DNA from: Gillisia hiemivivida
Lineage (GTDB): Bacteria > Bacteroidota > Bacteroidia > Flavobacteriales > Flavobacteriaceae
Direction: 5' to 3'
Assembly: GCF_007997295.1 (NCBI RefSeq)
Contig: NZ_VORY01000005.1
Coordinates: 62,001-126,000, forward strand
Length of the DNA stretch: 64,000 bases
The notes under the pieces are model-generated. The model was given only the letters and a program-made list of their open reading frames with translations, made no database searches and was not told where the DNA came from. A program made the translations under genes and the position numbers. The number at the start of each line of letters is the position of its first letter. The stretch's first letter is position 1. Positions 43,182 through 54,578 of the stretch are shown one piece after another.

Positions 43182-45298
43182 TAATCCTGTAATCGTTTGG
43201 TTAAAAATTCTAAGTCTGGATTTTCCATAGTAGTACTTAAAGCTACATATTTTGTGCGATATTCTTTATCTTTCAACAATTTATCCAATAAGCTTCTACA
43301 ATAATTTCTAAACCTATAGTTAGAATGTTGACCTCCTTCTAAAAGATCCAATAAATTCTGTTCAGAAAAAGCATTTATCTGATACAGATAGCCAAAGGCA
43401 TTTTGTCTTAATCCAAAAGGGAGAGTTTCACTCGTGTATCCAGATAATTCTTTATAATACGCTGGTTTCTTTTCTGAATCTATTTCTGTGCTTACTAGAT
43501 TGATGACTAGCCACAACAGCCTTACGTTCTTATTTTGAAAGCCTTCAAAATCTTGCGTCTTATTTAAAATTTTTTCTGTTACCTCTGGAAATTGCATCCA
43601 TGATTTTAAAAGCGTATTTTCCTTTGTGATATATGATTCATCATCTAAAAGTTCAATAAATTTCGATTTTAATATTGCAGGAATTGAATCTATACTCACT
43701 GCTACGGCTTGCCTAATTCTCAAATTATTAGTATCCAGAGCCTTTTTATAAAGGAACATTGTCTTATTAGTATTCTCACCAGATAACTGAAAAACAACTT
43801 CTTGCCCTATATATTCGTTTACCGGAAAATCTAAAGCTTTATCTAAATATTCTTTTTTAATTGAAATGGAAGTTTCTCTTAAAGAGGCTAGTTCCATGTA
43901 CTTTGAGATAAATTCAGATCTTTTTAAAGAAGCCAATGCTTCGGTTCCTTGAAAAGCACTTTGTTGTAACCAATCCTGTTTCCAAGCAGAAACATCCATT
44001 TCAGTGGCTTCTTCTACGGCTCGCACAAAATCATCTGTGGTTACATTGGAATATGCATTCTTCAAAAGATAGTTTTTAACTGCCTCCTTAAAATTATCTT
44101 CTCCAATCTGCTCTTTTAAAATATGCAATGCCCAAGCTCCTTTCTGATAGAATGTAAGGGAACTTGCATCAAGTTTCAGTAAAGACTCTCCTTTCCCCGA
44201 GTCGCTTAGTTCTTTTAACTGTTCTGCAGATTCATATAATTTCCAGTAAAAATAATCTTCACCAAAAATCTCTTTTTCTGCCAACCAAGCATAATACGTG
44301 GCGAAACCTTCATGCAACCAATGATGTTTCCCATTAGTTTCTGTAACCATATCTCCAAACCACTGGTGAGCAAATTCATGCGCATTCACAAAAACATAAT
44401 TTTGGTCTATAAAAGCCGTTGAGTCTATCATGAAAGAATCTGAAAAAATTGTGAGACCGGTATTTTCCATTCCTGAATAAAGAAAATCCTGAACGGGAAC
44501 CTGCTTGAAATTCTTCCAGGGATAGGCAACACCAATTTCATCTTCGAGAAAATTGAAAATTTCTTTGGTATATCTGTACGCTGGTTCTACCTTAATTGAA
44601 TCTTTTGGCTCAAAATATAGCTCAATGGGAACTGCAGTTTTAGATTGTAAAGTGAGTCTAGAATAATTACCGGCTGCAATTGCCACCAAATAACTACTCA
44701 TAGGTTTATCCATCTTAAATTCCCATTGAGTTATAGAATCATTAAGTGTTCTCTTATTTACTAATTCTCCGTTGGAAATAACTTGGTACCCCTTATCAAA
44801 ATTGAACGTTAAATTGAAAATCAACTTTTCGGTCATGTCGTCAAAACTTGGCAACCAATTGGAATTATCTCTACCCTGCCCTTGAGTCCAAACTTGTTTA
44901 CTCACATTTTTTTCCTGTGGAGCATCCCAATTAATAAAATACATAGCCTGTTTTGGCTCGGCATAGTATTTTAAAGTAAGCTGGTATTCTTTCTTAGGAG
45001 AAAAAGCTGTTTTTATCCATATCCTGGAGCTATCGCTAGAATACGAAACCTTGTTGCCATTAAGAAGAACAGATGAAAACTCCATGTTTTTGGCATCAAT
45101 AAAAATAGAATCTTGTGGGCTAAGGATTTTAAATTGATAATTCGCTTCTCCTTCTACACTTTTTTTCTTCGGAAAAATATTTATTTCAGCATCTACCTGT
45201 AGAAAATCTACTTTTTTGGTTTGATCTAAGGAACTATCATATTGTGCATAGCCCGCAATACTGAATATGCAAAAAAGAAATAAAAAATGGTATCTCAT
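43181..45298 (-). CDS. Secreted M1-family aminopeptidase
   Basis: The M1 active site is HEFAH with the third zinc ligand Glu 19 residues on (WLHEGF), and the GMENT exopeptidase motif is about 30 residues upstream. I place the start at the ATG 45298 rather than a TTG at 45313, giving about 705 residues with a clean Sec signal peptide (cleaved near GYAQ). It has a longer C-terminal helical domain than the M1 enzyme at 20717-22357. It is the first gene of the coupled peptidase-patatin-patatin operon. Confidence 0.94.
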   Translation of the reverse strand: MRYHFLFLFCIFSIAGYAQYDSSLDQTKKVDFLQVDAEINIFPKKKSVEGEANYQFKILSPQDSIFIDAKNMEFSSVLLNGNKVSYSSDSSRIWIKTAFSPKKEYQLTLKYYAEPKQAMYFINWDAPQEKNVSKQVWTQGQGRDNSNWLPSFDDMTEKLIFNLTFNFDKGYQVISNGELVNKRTLNDSITQWEFKMDKPMSSYLVAIAAGNYSRLTLQSKTAVPIELYFEPKDSIKVEPAYRYTKEIFNFLEDEIGVAYPWKNFKQVPVQDFLYSGMENTGLTIFSDSFMIDSTAFIDQNYVFVNAHEFAHQWFGDMVTETNGKHHWLHEGFATYYAWLAEKEIFGEDYFYWKLYESAEQLKELSDSGKGESLLKLDASSLTFYQKGAWALHILKEQIGEDNFKEAVKNYLLKNAYSNVTTDDFVRAVEEATEMDVSAWKQDWLQQSAFQGTEALASLKRSEFISKYMELASLRETSISIKKEYLDKALDFPVNEYIGQEVVFQLSGENTNKTMFLYKKALDTNNLRIRQAVAVSIDSIPAILKSKFIELLDDESYITKENTLLKSWMQFPEVTEKILNKTQDFEGFQNKNVRLLWLVINLVSTEIDSEKKPAYYKELSGYTSETLPFGLRQNAFGYLYQINAFSEQNLLDLLEGGQHSNYRFRNYCRSLLDKLLKDKEYRTKYVALSTTMENPDLEFLTKRLQD

Positions 45299-45403
45299 TC
45301 TATGGGACTTCAATAAGTATGCAAATTACAAAATCTGTCTATTAATTTAGGAATCTTAGAAAGCGATTGTTTTTTGATGATCACTTATGTAAGAATCTGC
45401 TTC

Positions 45404-45503
45404 AAATCAAAAGCCTCGGGGCAAACCAACGAGCTATTGGTTTGGGAAATAATTTTGAATTTGAGGCAAAGCTCGGGAAATCAAACCTTCAATGAGGGAT
45501 TAA
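45404..45503. repeat. Dispersed repeat, copy 2
   Basis: The last 33 bases (45471-45503) match 27 of 33 bases of 32810-32842. Upstream, CAAACCAA and TTGGTTTG around the loop CGAGCTA can form a hairpin (about 45422-45443), and GCCTCGGGG (45413-45421) repeats the start of the element. It lies between the M1 and recG genes and is non-coding. Confidence 0.65.
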
Positions 45504-45528
45504 AAAAGGAATTTAATATCTTCGTTTC

Positions 45529-47634
45529 ATGAATGCCAATTTGCTACAAACCCCCATAGATTATTTAAAAGGAGTTGGCCCCAGCCGGGCTGAGTTATTT
45601 AGAAAGGAACTAGGCATTCATACCTATCAGGATCTTATAAATTTCTTTCCCAATAGGTATCTGGATAAAACCAAGTACTATAAAATAAATCAACTTCAGC
45701 AAAATTCCGCAGATATACAGGTACTCGGGAAAATAGTTGCTTTTAGAACCATTGAACAAAAAAGGGGAAAACGCCTTGTTGCAGATTTTGTAGATGAAAC
45801 CGGAAAAATGGAACTGGTATGGTTTAGAGGTCAAAAATGGATTAGGGAGAATTTAAAGCTTAATATTCCTTATGTGATCTTCGGAAAGACCAATTGGTTT
45901 AATGGATTGTTTAGTATGCCACATCCAGAAATGGAATTGCTGGAAGAACATGAAAAAAGTTTACGAACTGCGATGCAACCCGTGTATCCATCTTCAGAAA
46001 AACTAACCAATAAAGGAATTACAAATAGAGTGATCAATAAATTAATGCAACAATTATTTATTGAAACCAAAGGAAAATTCTACGACACCTTACCACAAAA
46101 TATTCATGAAGATCTCAAATTAATTTCTCGTGCAGAAGCACTTTTTAATGTTCATTTTCCAAAGAGCCAAGAGCTATTATCAAGAGCACAATTCAGGCTA
46201 AAATTTGAAGAATTATTTTATATTCAGCTCCAACTTTTAGTTAAAAACATGCTCCATAAAAAGAGAATTAAGGGTTATGTTTTTGACACGATTGGAGATA
46301 ATTTTGAAACGTTTTATAAAGAACATTTACCCTTCAAATTAACCGGCGCACAAAAAAAGGTGATCAAAGAAATTAGGAGTGATCTTGGGAGCGGCGCACA
46401 GATGAATCGACTTTTACAAGGAGATGTAGGTTCCGGGAAGACCATAGTAGCCTTAATGTCAATGTTAATAGCACTTGACAACGGATTTCAAGCTTGCTTA
46501 ATGGCCCCTACTGAAATTTTGTCAGTACAGCACTATACGGGTTTAATTGAATTATGTAAAGAACTGAACACCAGTATAGAACTATTAACTGGTTCAACCA
46601 AAGCTTCAAAAAGAAGAGAAATTCACGAAAAACTGGAAAATGGAGAATTAGACATCCTAATTGGTACCCACGCTCTGTTAGAAGACAAGGTAAAATTCAA
46701 AAATTTAGGCCTTGCGATCATAGATGAACAACATAGATTTGGAGTAGAACAACGCTCCAAATTATGGAAAAAAAATGAGCTCCCTTCACACATTTTAGTC
46801 ATGACCGCAACACCAATTCCAAGAACTCTTGCAATGAGTTTATATGGCGACTTAGATGTCTCTGTTATAGACGAACTTCCACCGGGAAGAAGACCTATAA
46901 AAACGGTTCATAGATTTGACAGCAACCGTCTAAAAGTTTTTCGATTTATAAGAGATGAAATTGAAAAAGGGAGGCAAATTTATATAGTATATCCTTTGAT
47001 TCAGGAGTCCGAAAAAATGGATTATAAAGATTTGATGGATGGCTATGAAAGTGTCTCAAGGGAATTTCCAATGCCCAAATATCAGATCTCCATTGTGCAC
47101 GGACAGATGAAATCTGCAGACAAGAATTACGAAATGGACCGTTTTATTAATGGTGATACTCAAATTATGGTGGCGACTACTGTAATAGAAGTTGGTGTAA
47201 ATGTTCCAAATGCTAGTGTGATGATTATTGAAAGTTCCGAAAGGTTTGGCTTATCGCAGTTGCACCAGCTTCGTGGTCGTGTTGGACGGGGAGCAGAACA
47301 GAGTTATTGCATCCTAATGTCCGGACACAAGCTTTCTGAAGACAGCAAAACTCGCCTTCAAACAATGGTTAGTACTAATGATGGCTTTGAACTCGCAGAA
47401 GTAGATCTAAAGTTAAGAGGCCCTGGAAATCTTATGGGAAAACAACAAAGTGGAATTCTTAATTTAAAGATTGCAGATATTGTAAAGGATAATCAGATCC
47501 TCAAATCTGCTAGAGATTATGCTAAAAGATTACTCACTGAGGACCCAAACCTAGAAATGCCAGAGCATAAAATGGTGAAATACACTTACCAACAAGTGGC
47601 TAAGCACAAGAATATCTGGAATTATATTAGTTAA
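45529..47634 (+). CDS. recG: ATP-dependent DNA helicase RecG
   Basis: The 701-residue protein unwinds branched DNA at stalled forks. It has the N-terminal wedge (OB-fold) domain (about 1-200), Walker A LQGDVGSGKT near 302, DEQHRFG (motif II) near 398, TATPIPRTLA, VATTVIEVGVNVPNA and QLRGRVGRG (VI), and the C-terminal RecG tail KLRGPGNLMGKQQSG. Everything is in place for a complete enzyme. It has its own promoter region, with TATCTTCG close to the start. Confidence 0.97.
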   Translation: MNANLLQTPIDYLKGVGPSRAELFRKELGIHTYQDLINFFPNRYLDKTKYYKINQLQQNSADIQVLGKIVAFRTIEQKRGKRLVADFVDETGKMELVWFRGQKWIRENLKLNIPYVIFGKTNWFNGLFSMPHPEMELLEEHEKSLRTAMQPVYPSSEKLTNKGITNRVINKLMQQLFIETKGKFYDTLPQNIHEDLKLISRAEALFNVHFPKSQELLSRAQFRLKFEELFYIQLQLLVKNMLHKKRIKGYVFDTIGDNFETFYKEHLPFKLTGAQKKVIKEIRSDLGSGAQMNRLLQGDVGSGKTIVALMSMLIALDNGFQACLMAPTEILSVQHYTGLIELCKELNTSIELLTGSTKASKRREIHEKLENGELDILIGTHALLEDKVKFKNLGLAIIDEQHRFGVEQRSKLWKKNELPSHILVMTATPIPRTLAMSLYGDLDVSVIDELPPGRRPIKTVHRFDSNRLKVFRFIRDEIEKGRQIYIVYPLIQESEKMDYKDLMDGYESVSREFPMPKYQISIVHGQMKSADKNYEMDRFINGDTQIMVATTVIEVGVNVPNASVMIIESSERFGLSQLHQLRGRVGRGAEQSYCILMSGHKLSEDSKTRLQTMVSTNDGFELAEVDLKLRGPGNLMGKQQSGILNLKIADIVKDNQILKSARDYAKRLLTEDPNLEMPEHKMVKYTYQQVAKHKNIWNYIS

Positions 47635-47825
47635 ATCTTGCTTTATATTTTACTTAAATACTGATTGTTAGGTTATTGAAACTAATTTCGTAACTTTAAG
47701 CCCCGCGGTTTGTATAAATAGCAATCGCAACTCCTGCCCTAATTAATTTTAAAATCCCCAATTCATAGTATTGAGTTCAATTTCTCCTCCCAACAATATT
47801 GTAATACTAATATTAAATTGAAATA

Positions 47826-48743
47826 ATGAAAATACATTTAAACCTTAAATGGATTTTAGGCATGTTGCTTATAAGTCTGAGTCCTTTAGTTCTAGGACAA
47901 GAAAAATCTGAACCAAATTTATCAGATAAATTACACACAGAATATAAATTAAACGGCATAGACAAAAGCCTTAAAATGTATGAAAAATTAAATATCGAAA
48001 AAGATTATACCGGTCTTTCAGAGCCTTTGAACGTTCTAGGATATAAACTAATGCTTGAAGACCAAGACATGGATGCAGCAAAAAAGGTATTCCTAGCTCA
48101 AATTGAAGAGTATAGTAACGAGGCAAATCCATACGATTCATATGCAGATCTCATGTTGGAAATGGGCAACAAAGATGAAGCTAAAGAAAATCTTCAAAAA
48201 TCTATTGATATAGCTCATAAAAACGACATGGATCAAGAAGATGAAATCTATATAGCTTCTAAAACTAAACTTGCAAAACTAGAAAACAAACATCGCATTT
48301 TCGATTTCATGGTTGGAGATTATACCGTAGACATCTTGAATTTTACTGAGGATAAGGTTACTTCCACAAATAAAATCCGTAGCTCCTCCAGTTTCGATGA
48401 AAATGGAAATATCCTAACCGTAATCTTATATAATCAAGGAAAAAATCCGGTTGCAAAGAGAATTTTAGTTTATGATGCGGTTCAAGAAAGATACGACATG
48501 GCTTTTATAAGCCCTGTTGATCCTTTAGGGATTAGGGTTTCCCACATTAAGGTTAAAGATCTTGGTGACAATAAAGTAGAATTAATGGAAACCTTTATAG
48601 ACAGAAAAGGAAAAGAACATATATCTCGTCATGAAATAGAAATGGATTCAGAAGATAATATAGAATGGGTGATTTTCGCACGAGAGTCTGCCAGTGATGA
48701 GTGGAAAAAATCTACAGTCAAGAATTATTCTAAAAACACATAA
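47826..48743 (+). CDS. Secreted TPR-containing protein with C-terminal beta domain
   Basis: The 305-residue protein has a Sec signal peptide (cleaved after VLGQ). Residues about 40-150 look like tetratricopeptide-type helices (LGYKLMLEDQDMDAAKKVF, NPYDSYADLMLEMGNKDEA). The remaining 150 residues form a beta-rich domain beginning HRIFDFMVGDYTVD, similar to short secreted domains of unknown function found next to TPRs in flavobacteria. No catalytic motif is visible. It is followed by a terminator. Confidence 0.75.
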   Translation: MKIHLNLKWILGMLLISLSPLVLGQEKSEPNLSDKLHTEYKLNGIDKSLKMYEKLNIEKDYTGLSEPLNVLGYKLMLEDQDMDAAKKVFLAQIEEYSNEANPYDSYADLMLEMGNKDEAKENLQKSIDIAHKNDMDQEDEIYIASKTKLAKLENKHRIFDFMVGDYTVDILNFTEDKVTSTNKIRSSSSFDENGNILTVILYNQGKNPVAKRILVYDAVQERYDMAFISPVDPLGIRVSHIKVKDLGDNKVELMETFIDRKGKEHISRHEIEMDSEDNIEWVIFARESASDEWKKSTVKNYSKNT

Positions 48744-48769
48744 ATACGTTAAAGCATTATCATATTTTT

Positions 48770-48800
48770 AATGGAGGTGGCAACACCTCCATTCTTTTTT
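48770..48800 (+). terminator. Intrinsic terminator before pheT
   Basis: AATGGAGGTG (48770-48779), loop GCAA, CACCTCCATT (48784-48793), then CTTTTTT. Confidence 0.9.
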
Positions 48801-48856
48801 GCCATAAATACCATTAAAAAATAATTTTGTTATTATGTCAATACCTTTGGTAATAC

Positions 48857-48864
48857 TATCTTTG
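48857..48864 (+). promoter_or_regulatory. Bacteroidota -7 box of pheT
   Basis: TATCTTTG matches TAnnTTTG 20 bases before the start codon; the nearest TTG upstream is 27 bases away, longer than the usual spacing. Confidence 0.5.
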
Positions 48865-48884
48865 CAGCTTGAAAAACCTATTCG

Positions 48885-51311
48885 ATGAAAATTTCATATA
48901 ACTGGCTTAAACAATTTATTAAACTTCCTAAAGACCCTGAAGAGACTGGTCATTTATTAACAGATCTTGGACTCGAGGTAGAAGGCATCAATAGCTTTCA
49001 AAGTATCAAGGGAGGATTGGAAGGTATTGTTACAGGACATGTTTTAAGTTGCATTCCACATCCAAACGCAGATAGATTACAACTATGTAAGATAGACGTT
49101 GGAAATGGAGAAGCCTTGCAGATAGTATGTGGCGCACCAAATATTGCAACTGGTCAAAATGTACCGGTTGCCACGGTTGGCACTACACTATATGATGATA
49201 AAGGTGAAGCTTGGGAGATCAAAAAAGGGAAAATTAGAGGAGAAGCCAGCCACGGGATGGTTTGTTCTGAGAGCGAACTAGGCTTAGGAAGCAGTCATGA
49301 CGGGATCATGGTTTTAAAGAAGGACCTTATACCCGGAATGCCAGTAGCAAAGATTTTCGAAATTGAAAATGACCAAGTATTTGAAATTGGGCTAACTCCA
49401 AATCGTGCAGATGCCATGAGTCATTGGGGTGTTGCCAGAGATCTAAAAGCAGGTTACCAGCAACAAGACTTAAGCTTAGAGCTTATAACTCCATCTGTAG
49501 GTGGTTTTCATGTGGATAGCAGAAGTTTAAGAATCCCTATTACAGTAGAAGATTCTAATTTGGCACCAAGATATTGCGGAGTAACCATTTCTGGGATCAA
49601 AGTTTCAGATTCACCGCAATGGCTTCAAAATAGATTAAAAGCGATCGGGATAAATCCTAAAAACAATATTGTAGATGCAACCAACTACGTAATGCATGAG
49701 TTGGGGCAACCTTTACACGCTTTTGATGCTGAAATGATCGCCGGAAACGAGATTCATGTAAAGACATTAAAAGCTGGAACAAAATTTACCACATTAGACG
49801 AAGTTGAAAGAGAACTGCATGCCGAAGATCTAATGATTTGTGATGCAGAAAAACCTTTATGTATTGCAGGTGTATTTGGCGGCATAAGCAGCGGTGTTTC
49901 ACAAAGCACAACCAAATTATTTATAGAAAGCGCCTATTTTAATCCTGTAAGTGTCCGTAAAACTGCTAAGAGACACGGTTTGAATACAGATGCCTCCTTT
50001 AGGTTTGAACGCGGCGTAGACCCTAACATAACCGAATATGCTTTAAAAAGGGTTGCCATTTTAATTAAAGAGGTTGCCGGAGGTGAAATCACCAGTGATA
50101 TAGATGATCTTTATTTCAAAAAAACAGAAGATTTTCAAGTGTTCTTGACCTTCGAAAAAGTTAACAAACTTATTGGGCAAAACTTAGCTGAAGAAACTAT
50201 CAAATCTATATTAGCTTCTCTGGAAATTCGAGTGAACAATGTAACTGAAACAGGGATGGGACTTACTATTCCTTCTTACAGGGTAGATGTTCAAAGAGAA
50301 TCTGATGTTATTGAAGAGATATTAAGAATTTATGGATATAACAATATCGAGTCTGGAACTAAGCTTAATGCTTCTATAGCCAATTCAGGAAAATTTGAAG
50401 ATTATAAGCTTCAAAATCTAATTGCCAATCAGTTGGTAGGACAAGGTTTCTTTGAAACTATGGCCAATTCTTTAACTACACCAACCTACATAAAATTATC
50501 TGAGCAATTAAAGGAAGAACAAAATGTGGTCATGCTGAATCCTTTGAGTCAGGATCTTTCAGTTATGAGACAATCCTTGCTGTTTTCTGGTTTAGAGGCA
50601 GTGAATTACAATATCAATAGAAAGCAGGCAGATCTAAAGTTATTTGAATTTGGTAAAACCTATCATAATTACGAAAGCGGAAGAATAGAAAATAAGCACC
50701 TTAGCCTTTTTGTTACTGGCGATAAGTTTTCTGAAAGTTGGAATACTGCAAATAATAGCGGAAATTTCTTTTACACAAAAGGAACTATCGAGCGTATCTT
50801 GGAAAGATTAGGAATCAATTCAATTAAAACAGGGGAAGTGAAATCTGATGTTTTTTCTGAAGGAATTTCCATAAGCTCCGGGAAAGCGAAATTGGTAGAA
50901 TTTGGAGTGATCAAGAAATCTATTCTAAAACATTTTGGAATCCAACAAGAAGTATTATTTGCCGATTTCAATTGGGATCTGGTACAAGAAACCGCTAAAA
51001 ATCAGAAAACAAAATTCGCTGCAATTCCAAAATTCCCTGCCGTTCGTAGAGATTTCGCGTTGTTAATTGATAATTCTGTAAACTATAAACAAATAGAGGA
51101 TATTGCCAAGCAAACGGAAAAACGCTTATTGCAATCTGTGAATTTGTTTGATGTGTATATAGGAGATAATTTACCCGAAGGTAAAAAAAGTTATGCCGTA
51201 AGTTTTAAATTTCAAGATGAAAACAATACGCTTACAGATAAACAAGTAGATAAGATTATGAGTAAACTTCAACAACGCTTTGAGAAAGAGCTGCAAGCAG
51301 AGTTGAGATAA
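48885..51311 (+). CDS. pheT: Phenylalanine-tRNA ligase beta subunit
   Basis: PheT forms the heterotetramer with PheS and charges tRNA-Phe. The 808 residues hold the EMAP/tRNA-binding domain (about 40-150), B3/B4 editing region, B5 domain (about 405-480) and the C-terminal FDX-ACB domain (starting near AIPKFPAVRRDFALL). Length is standard. The alpha subunit is not in the window. It has a -7 box and a strong terminator, so it is expressed alone. Confidence 0.97.
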   Translation: MKISYNWLKQFIKLPKDPEETGHLLTDLGLEVEGINSFQSIKGGLEGIVTGHVLSCIPHPNADRLQLCKIDVGNGEALQIVCGAPNIATGQNVPVATVGTTLYDDKGEAWEIKKGKIRGEASHGMVCSESELGLGSSHDGIMVLKKDLIPGMPVAKIFEIENDQVFEIGLTPNRADAMSHWGVARDLKAGYQQQDLSLELITPSVGGFHVDSRSLRIPITVEDSNLAPRYCGVTISGIKVSDSPQWLQNRLKAIGINPKNNIVDATNYVMHELGQPLHAFDAEMIAGNEIHVKTLKAGTKFTTLDEVERELHAEDLMICDAEKPLCIAGVFGGISSGVSQSTTKLFIESAYFNPVSVRKTAKRHGLNTDASFRFERGVDPNITEYALKRVAILIKEVAGGEITSDIDDLYFKKTEDFQVFLTFEKVNKLIGQNLAEETIKSILASLEIRVNNVTETGMGLTIPSYRVDVQRESDVIEEILRIYGYNNIESGTKLNASIANSGKFEDYKLQNLIANQLVGQGFFETMANSLTTPTYIKLSEQLKEEQNVVMLNPLSQDLSVMRQSLLFSGLEAVNYNINRKQADLKLFEFGKTYHNYESGRIENKHLSLFVTGDKFSESWNTANNSGNFFYTKGTIERILERLGINSIKTGEVKSDVFSEGISISSGKAKLVEFGVIKKSILKHFGIQQEVLFADFNWDLVQETAKNQKTKFAAIPKFPAVRRDFALLIDNSVNYKQIEDIAKQTEKRLLQSVNLFDVYIGDNLPEGKKSYAVSFKFQDENNTLTDKQVDKIMSKLQQRFEKELQAELR

Positions 51312-51333
51312 TTTTACAATCATTATTTTAATG

Positions 51334-51369
51334 AGCGTCCTTTTCTAAATTGAAAAGGGCGCTTTTTTT
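51334..51369 (+). terminator. Intrinsic terminator after pheT
   Basis: AGCGTCCTTTTC (51334-51345) pairs with GAAAAGGGCGCT (one G-T pair), followed by T residues. Confidence 0.85.
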
Positions 51370-51481
51370 ATAGCTTCAACTTTCTGATCGAAATAAAAGT
51401 TCAACAATTACTAAAGTTTTAAATATGCGTTGTAAGTTAAGTATCAAATAGTTAAATTAGAGTAAACTAATTATTTTAAAA

Positions 51482-52201
51482 ATGGAACTGCAAGGCACTC
51501 ATATTCCTGATAAAATTCTACAAAACAGAAATAAAAGAATTTCTGAACAACATTTATTGGAAGAAGTACAAGAGATCTTTAAACGAGAACAAAGTAAAAA
51601 TGATCTAATTCTGAAAAATATTGCTGAAAGTATTGAAACCGAATCTAATTCTTTAAAATTCGATTTCTTAGAAACTTCAAAAATTTATCACCTTTCAGAT
51701 ATTGAAAAGATATGCATAGATTACAGATTGCGATTTTTGAACAGTTCCTTATTTAAAGCTGAACTACCTTATGAAGCGATCTCTAAAATAAAGCACTTAG
51801 AAAAAATTCATGAAACCAAGTTGGAAGGTTTTAAAATTATGGCGCCTGCAAAGCTATTCAAACTAAAGAACGCAGATGACCCCTTGCTATTTGCACCCAT
51901 AGGAAACCAATATTACTATTTGATCCATTCTTGGGGAAAAGACCTACATCCTTTTAGAAAACTAATGATGTGGCCTTTTAAAAATCTAGAAAACTTTATT
52001 TTGCTTTTATTGGTAGTTAGTTTTTTTCTTACCACTCTTGTCCCTGAGGGTATGTTTAGCCAGAAACAGACAACTACAGAATTTTTAGTGATCTTTTTGT
52101 TTATGTTTAAATGGGTTGCTGGATTGGCAATCTATTTTGGTTTTAAAAAAGGTAAGAATTTTAGTGAAGCCATATGGAGAAGTAAATTTTATAATGCCTA
52201 A
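51482..52201 (+). CDS. Uncharacterised protein with two C-terminal membrane helices
   Basis: The 239-residue protein is mostly soluble and charged (1-170), with YHLSDIEKICIDYRLRFLNSS and PAKLFKLKNADDPLLFAPIGNQYYYLIHSWG in its second third. Two membrane helices follow (about 172-190 and 205-220). I recognise no catalytic motif. The sequence style suggests a flavobacterial lineage protein. The DUF2007 gene follows 72 bases later on the same strand. Confidence 0.7.
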   Translation: MELQGTHIPDKILQNRNKRISEQHLLEEVQEIFKREQSKNDLILKNIAESIETESNSLKFDFLETSKIYHLSDIEKICIDYRLRFLNSSLFKAELPYEAISKIKHLEKIHETKLEGFKIMAPAKLFKLKNADDPLLFAPIGNQYYYLIHSWGKDLHPFRKLMMWPFKNLENFILLLLVVSFFLTTLVPEGMFSQKQTTTEFLVIFLFMFKWVAGLAIYFGFKKGKNFSEAIWRSKFYNA

Positions 52202-52273
52202 TTGTAGAAAAAAATCTAAATCTCTACTTATTTAGATTTCTATAACTAACTTAGTTTTTCTAAATTTTACATC

Positions 52274-52522
52274 ATGAGTGAAGATCAAGGTTACGAACAT
52301 GTATATACTGGACCAGAAACAAATGTCCAATATTTACAGGAGATTTTTAATAAAGCAGGTTTATCTAATAGAGTAAGAAATGATTTCGATTCTGGCCTTC
52401 GAGCCGGATTTGGAGGAGGATTACCAGGACAAGTTCAACTGTTTGTGCTAAGCTCACATCTAAAAGAAGCTTTGGAGATTGCAAAATCCACATTTCCAAA
52501 AGATTTTAAGGATGGAGAATAG
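52274..52522 (+). CDS. DUF2007 domain protein
   Basis: This 82-residue protein matches the DUF2007 (putative signal-transducing, PII-like fold) pattern: VYTGPETNVQYLQEIFNKAGLSNRVRNDF, then LPGQVQLFVLSSHLKEALEI. The fold is thought to bind a small ligand or protein, but its function is unknown. Its last 11 bases overlap the start of the next small membrane protein, so they are probably made together. Confidence 0.85.
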   Translation: MSEDQGYEHVYTGPETNVQYLQEIFNKAGLSNRVRNDFDSGLRAGFGGGLPGQVQLFVLSSHLKEALEIAKSTFPKDFKDGE

Positions 52523-52709
52523 CATCCCTGAAAATCGGAATATTTGGCACCTAGTATTAGGAATTCTTTTTTTTATATATGGCTGTTATAAATTATACAC
52601 CATAACTACTACGACTCAAGAAGAAAACACTTTTGGATATGTGATAGCTATAGGATTTATAGCCTTTGGAATCTACGATCTCTATAAATATTACAAAGGA
52701 TCTAAATAA
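52512..52709 (+). CDS. Small two-helix membrane protein
   Basis: An earlier ATG at 52479 exists, but I chose 52512 (MENSIPENRN) because it leaves only an 11-base overlap with the DUF2007 gene. The product of 65 residues has two hydrophobic helices (WHLVLGILFFIYGCYKLYTI and YVIAIGFIAFGIYDLYKY) joined by a short polar loop. It has no recognised family. Coupling to the DUF2007 gene suggests they function together. A strong terminator follows. Confidence 0.65.
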   Translation: MENSIPENRNIWHLVLGILFFIYGCYKLYTITTTTQEENTFGYVIAIGFIAFGIYDLYKYYKGSK

Positions 52710-52711
52710 AT

Positions 52712-52744
52712 AAAAGCCCAAAAAACAATTTTTTTTGGGCTTTT
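52712..52744. terminator. Bidirectional terminator
   Basis: AAAAGCCCAAAAAA (52712-52725) pairs with TTTTTTGGGCTTTT (about 52731-52744). Forward and reverse genes converge here. Confidence 0.85.
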
Positions 52745-52765
52745 ATAATATTTTGAGATCTATAA

Positions 52766-54460
<1,695 letters not shown>

Positions 54461-54519
54461 TTAACGTTTTAATTAATCCTTTTAACGAGTGGTTAACATG
54501 AAGCAAATATCTCAAAATC

Positions 54520-54527
54520 TATATTTG
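54520..54527 (+). promoter_or_regulatory. Bacteroidota -7 box of thioredoxin-fold lipoprotein
   Basis: TATATTTG matches TAnnTTTG, 51 bases before the ATG at 54579. No TTG at the proper distance was seen. Confidence 0.5.
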
Positions 54528-54578
54528 TAGCAGTACATACCATATCTGCTTTAAAAAAACAAGCAAGAATTACCCCAA

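Noticed and set aside
47635-47825. Possible RNA gene in the spacer before the TPR protein
   Set aside because: No stable stem or known RNA motif was found by eye.
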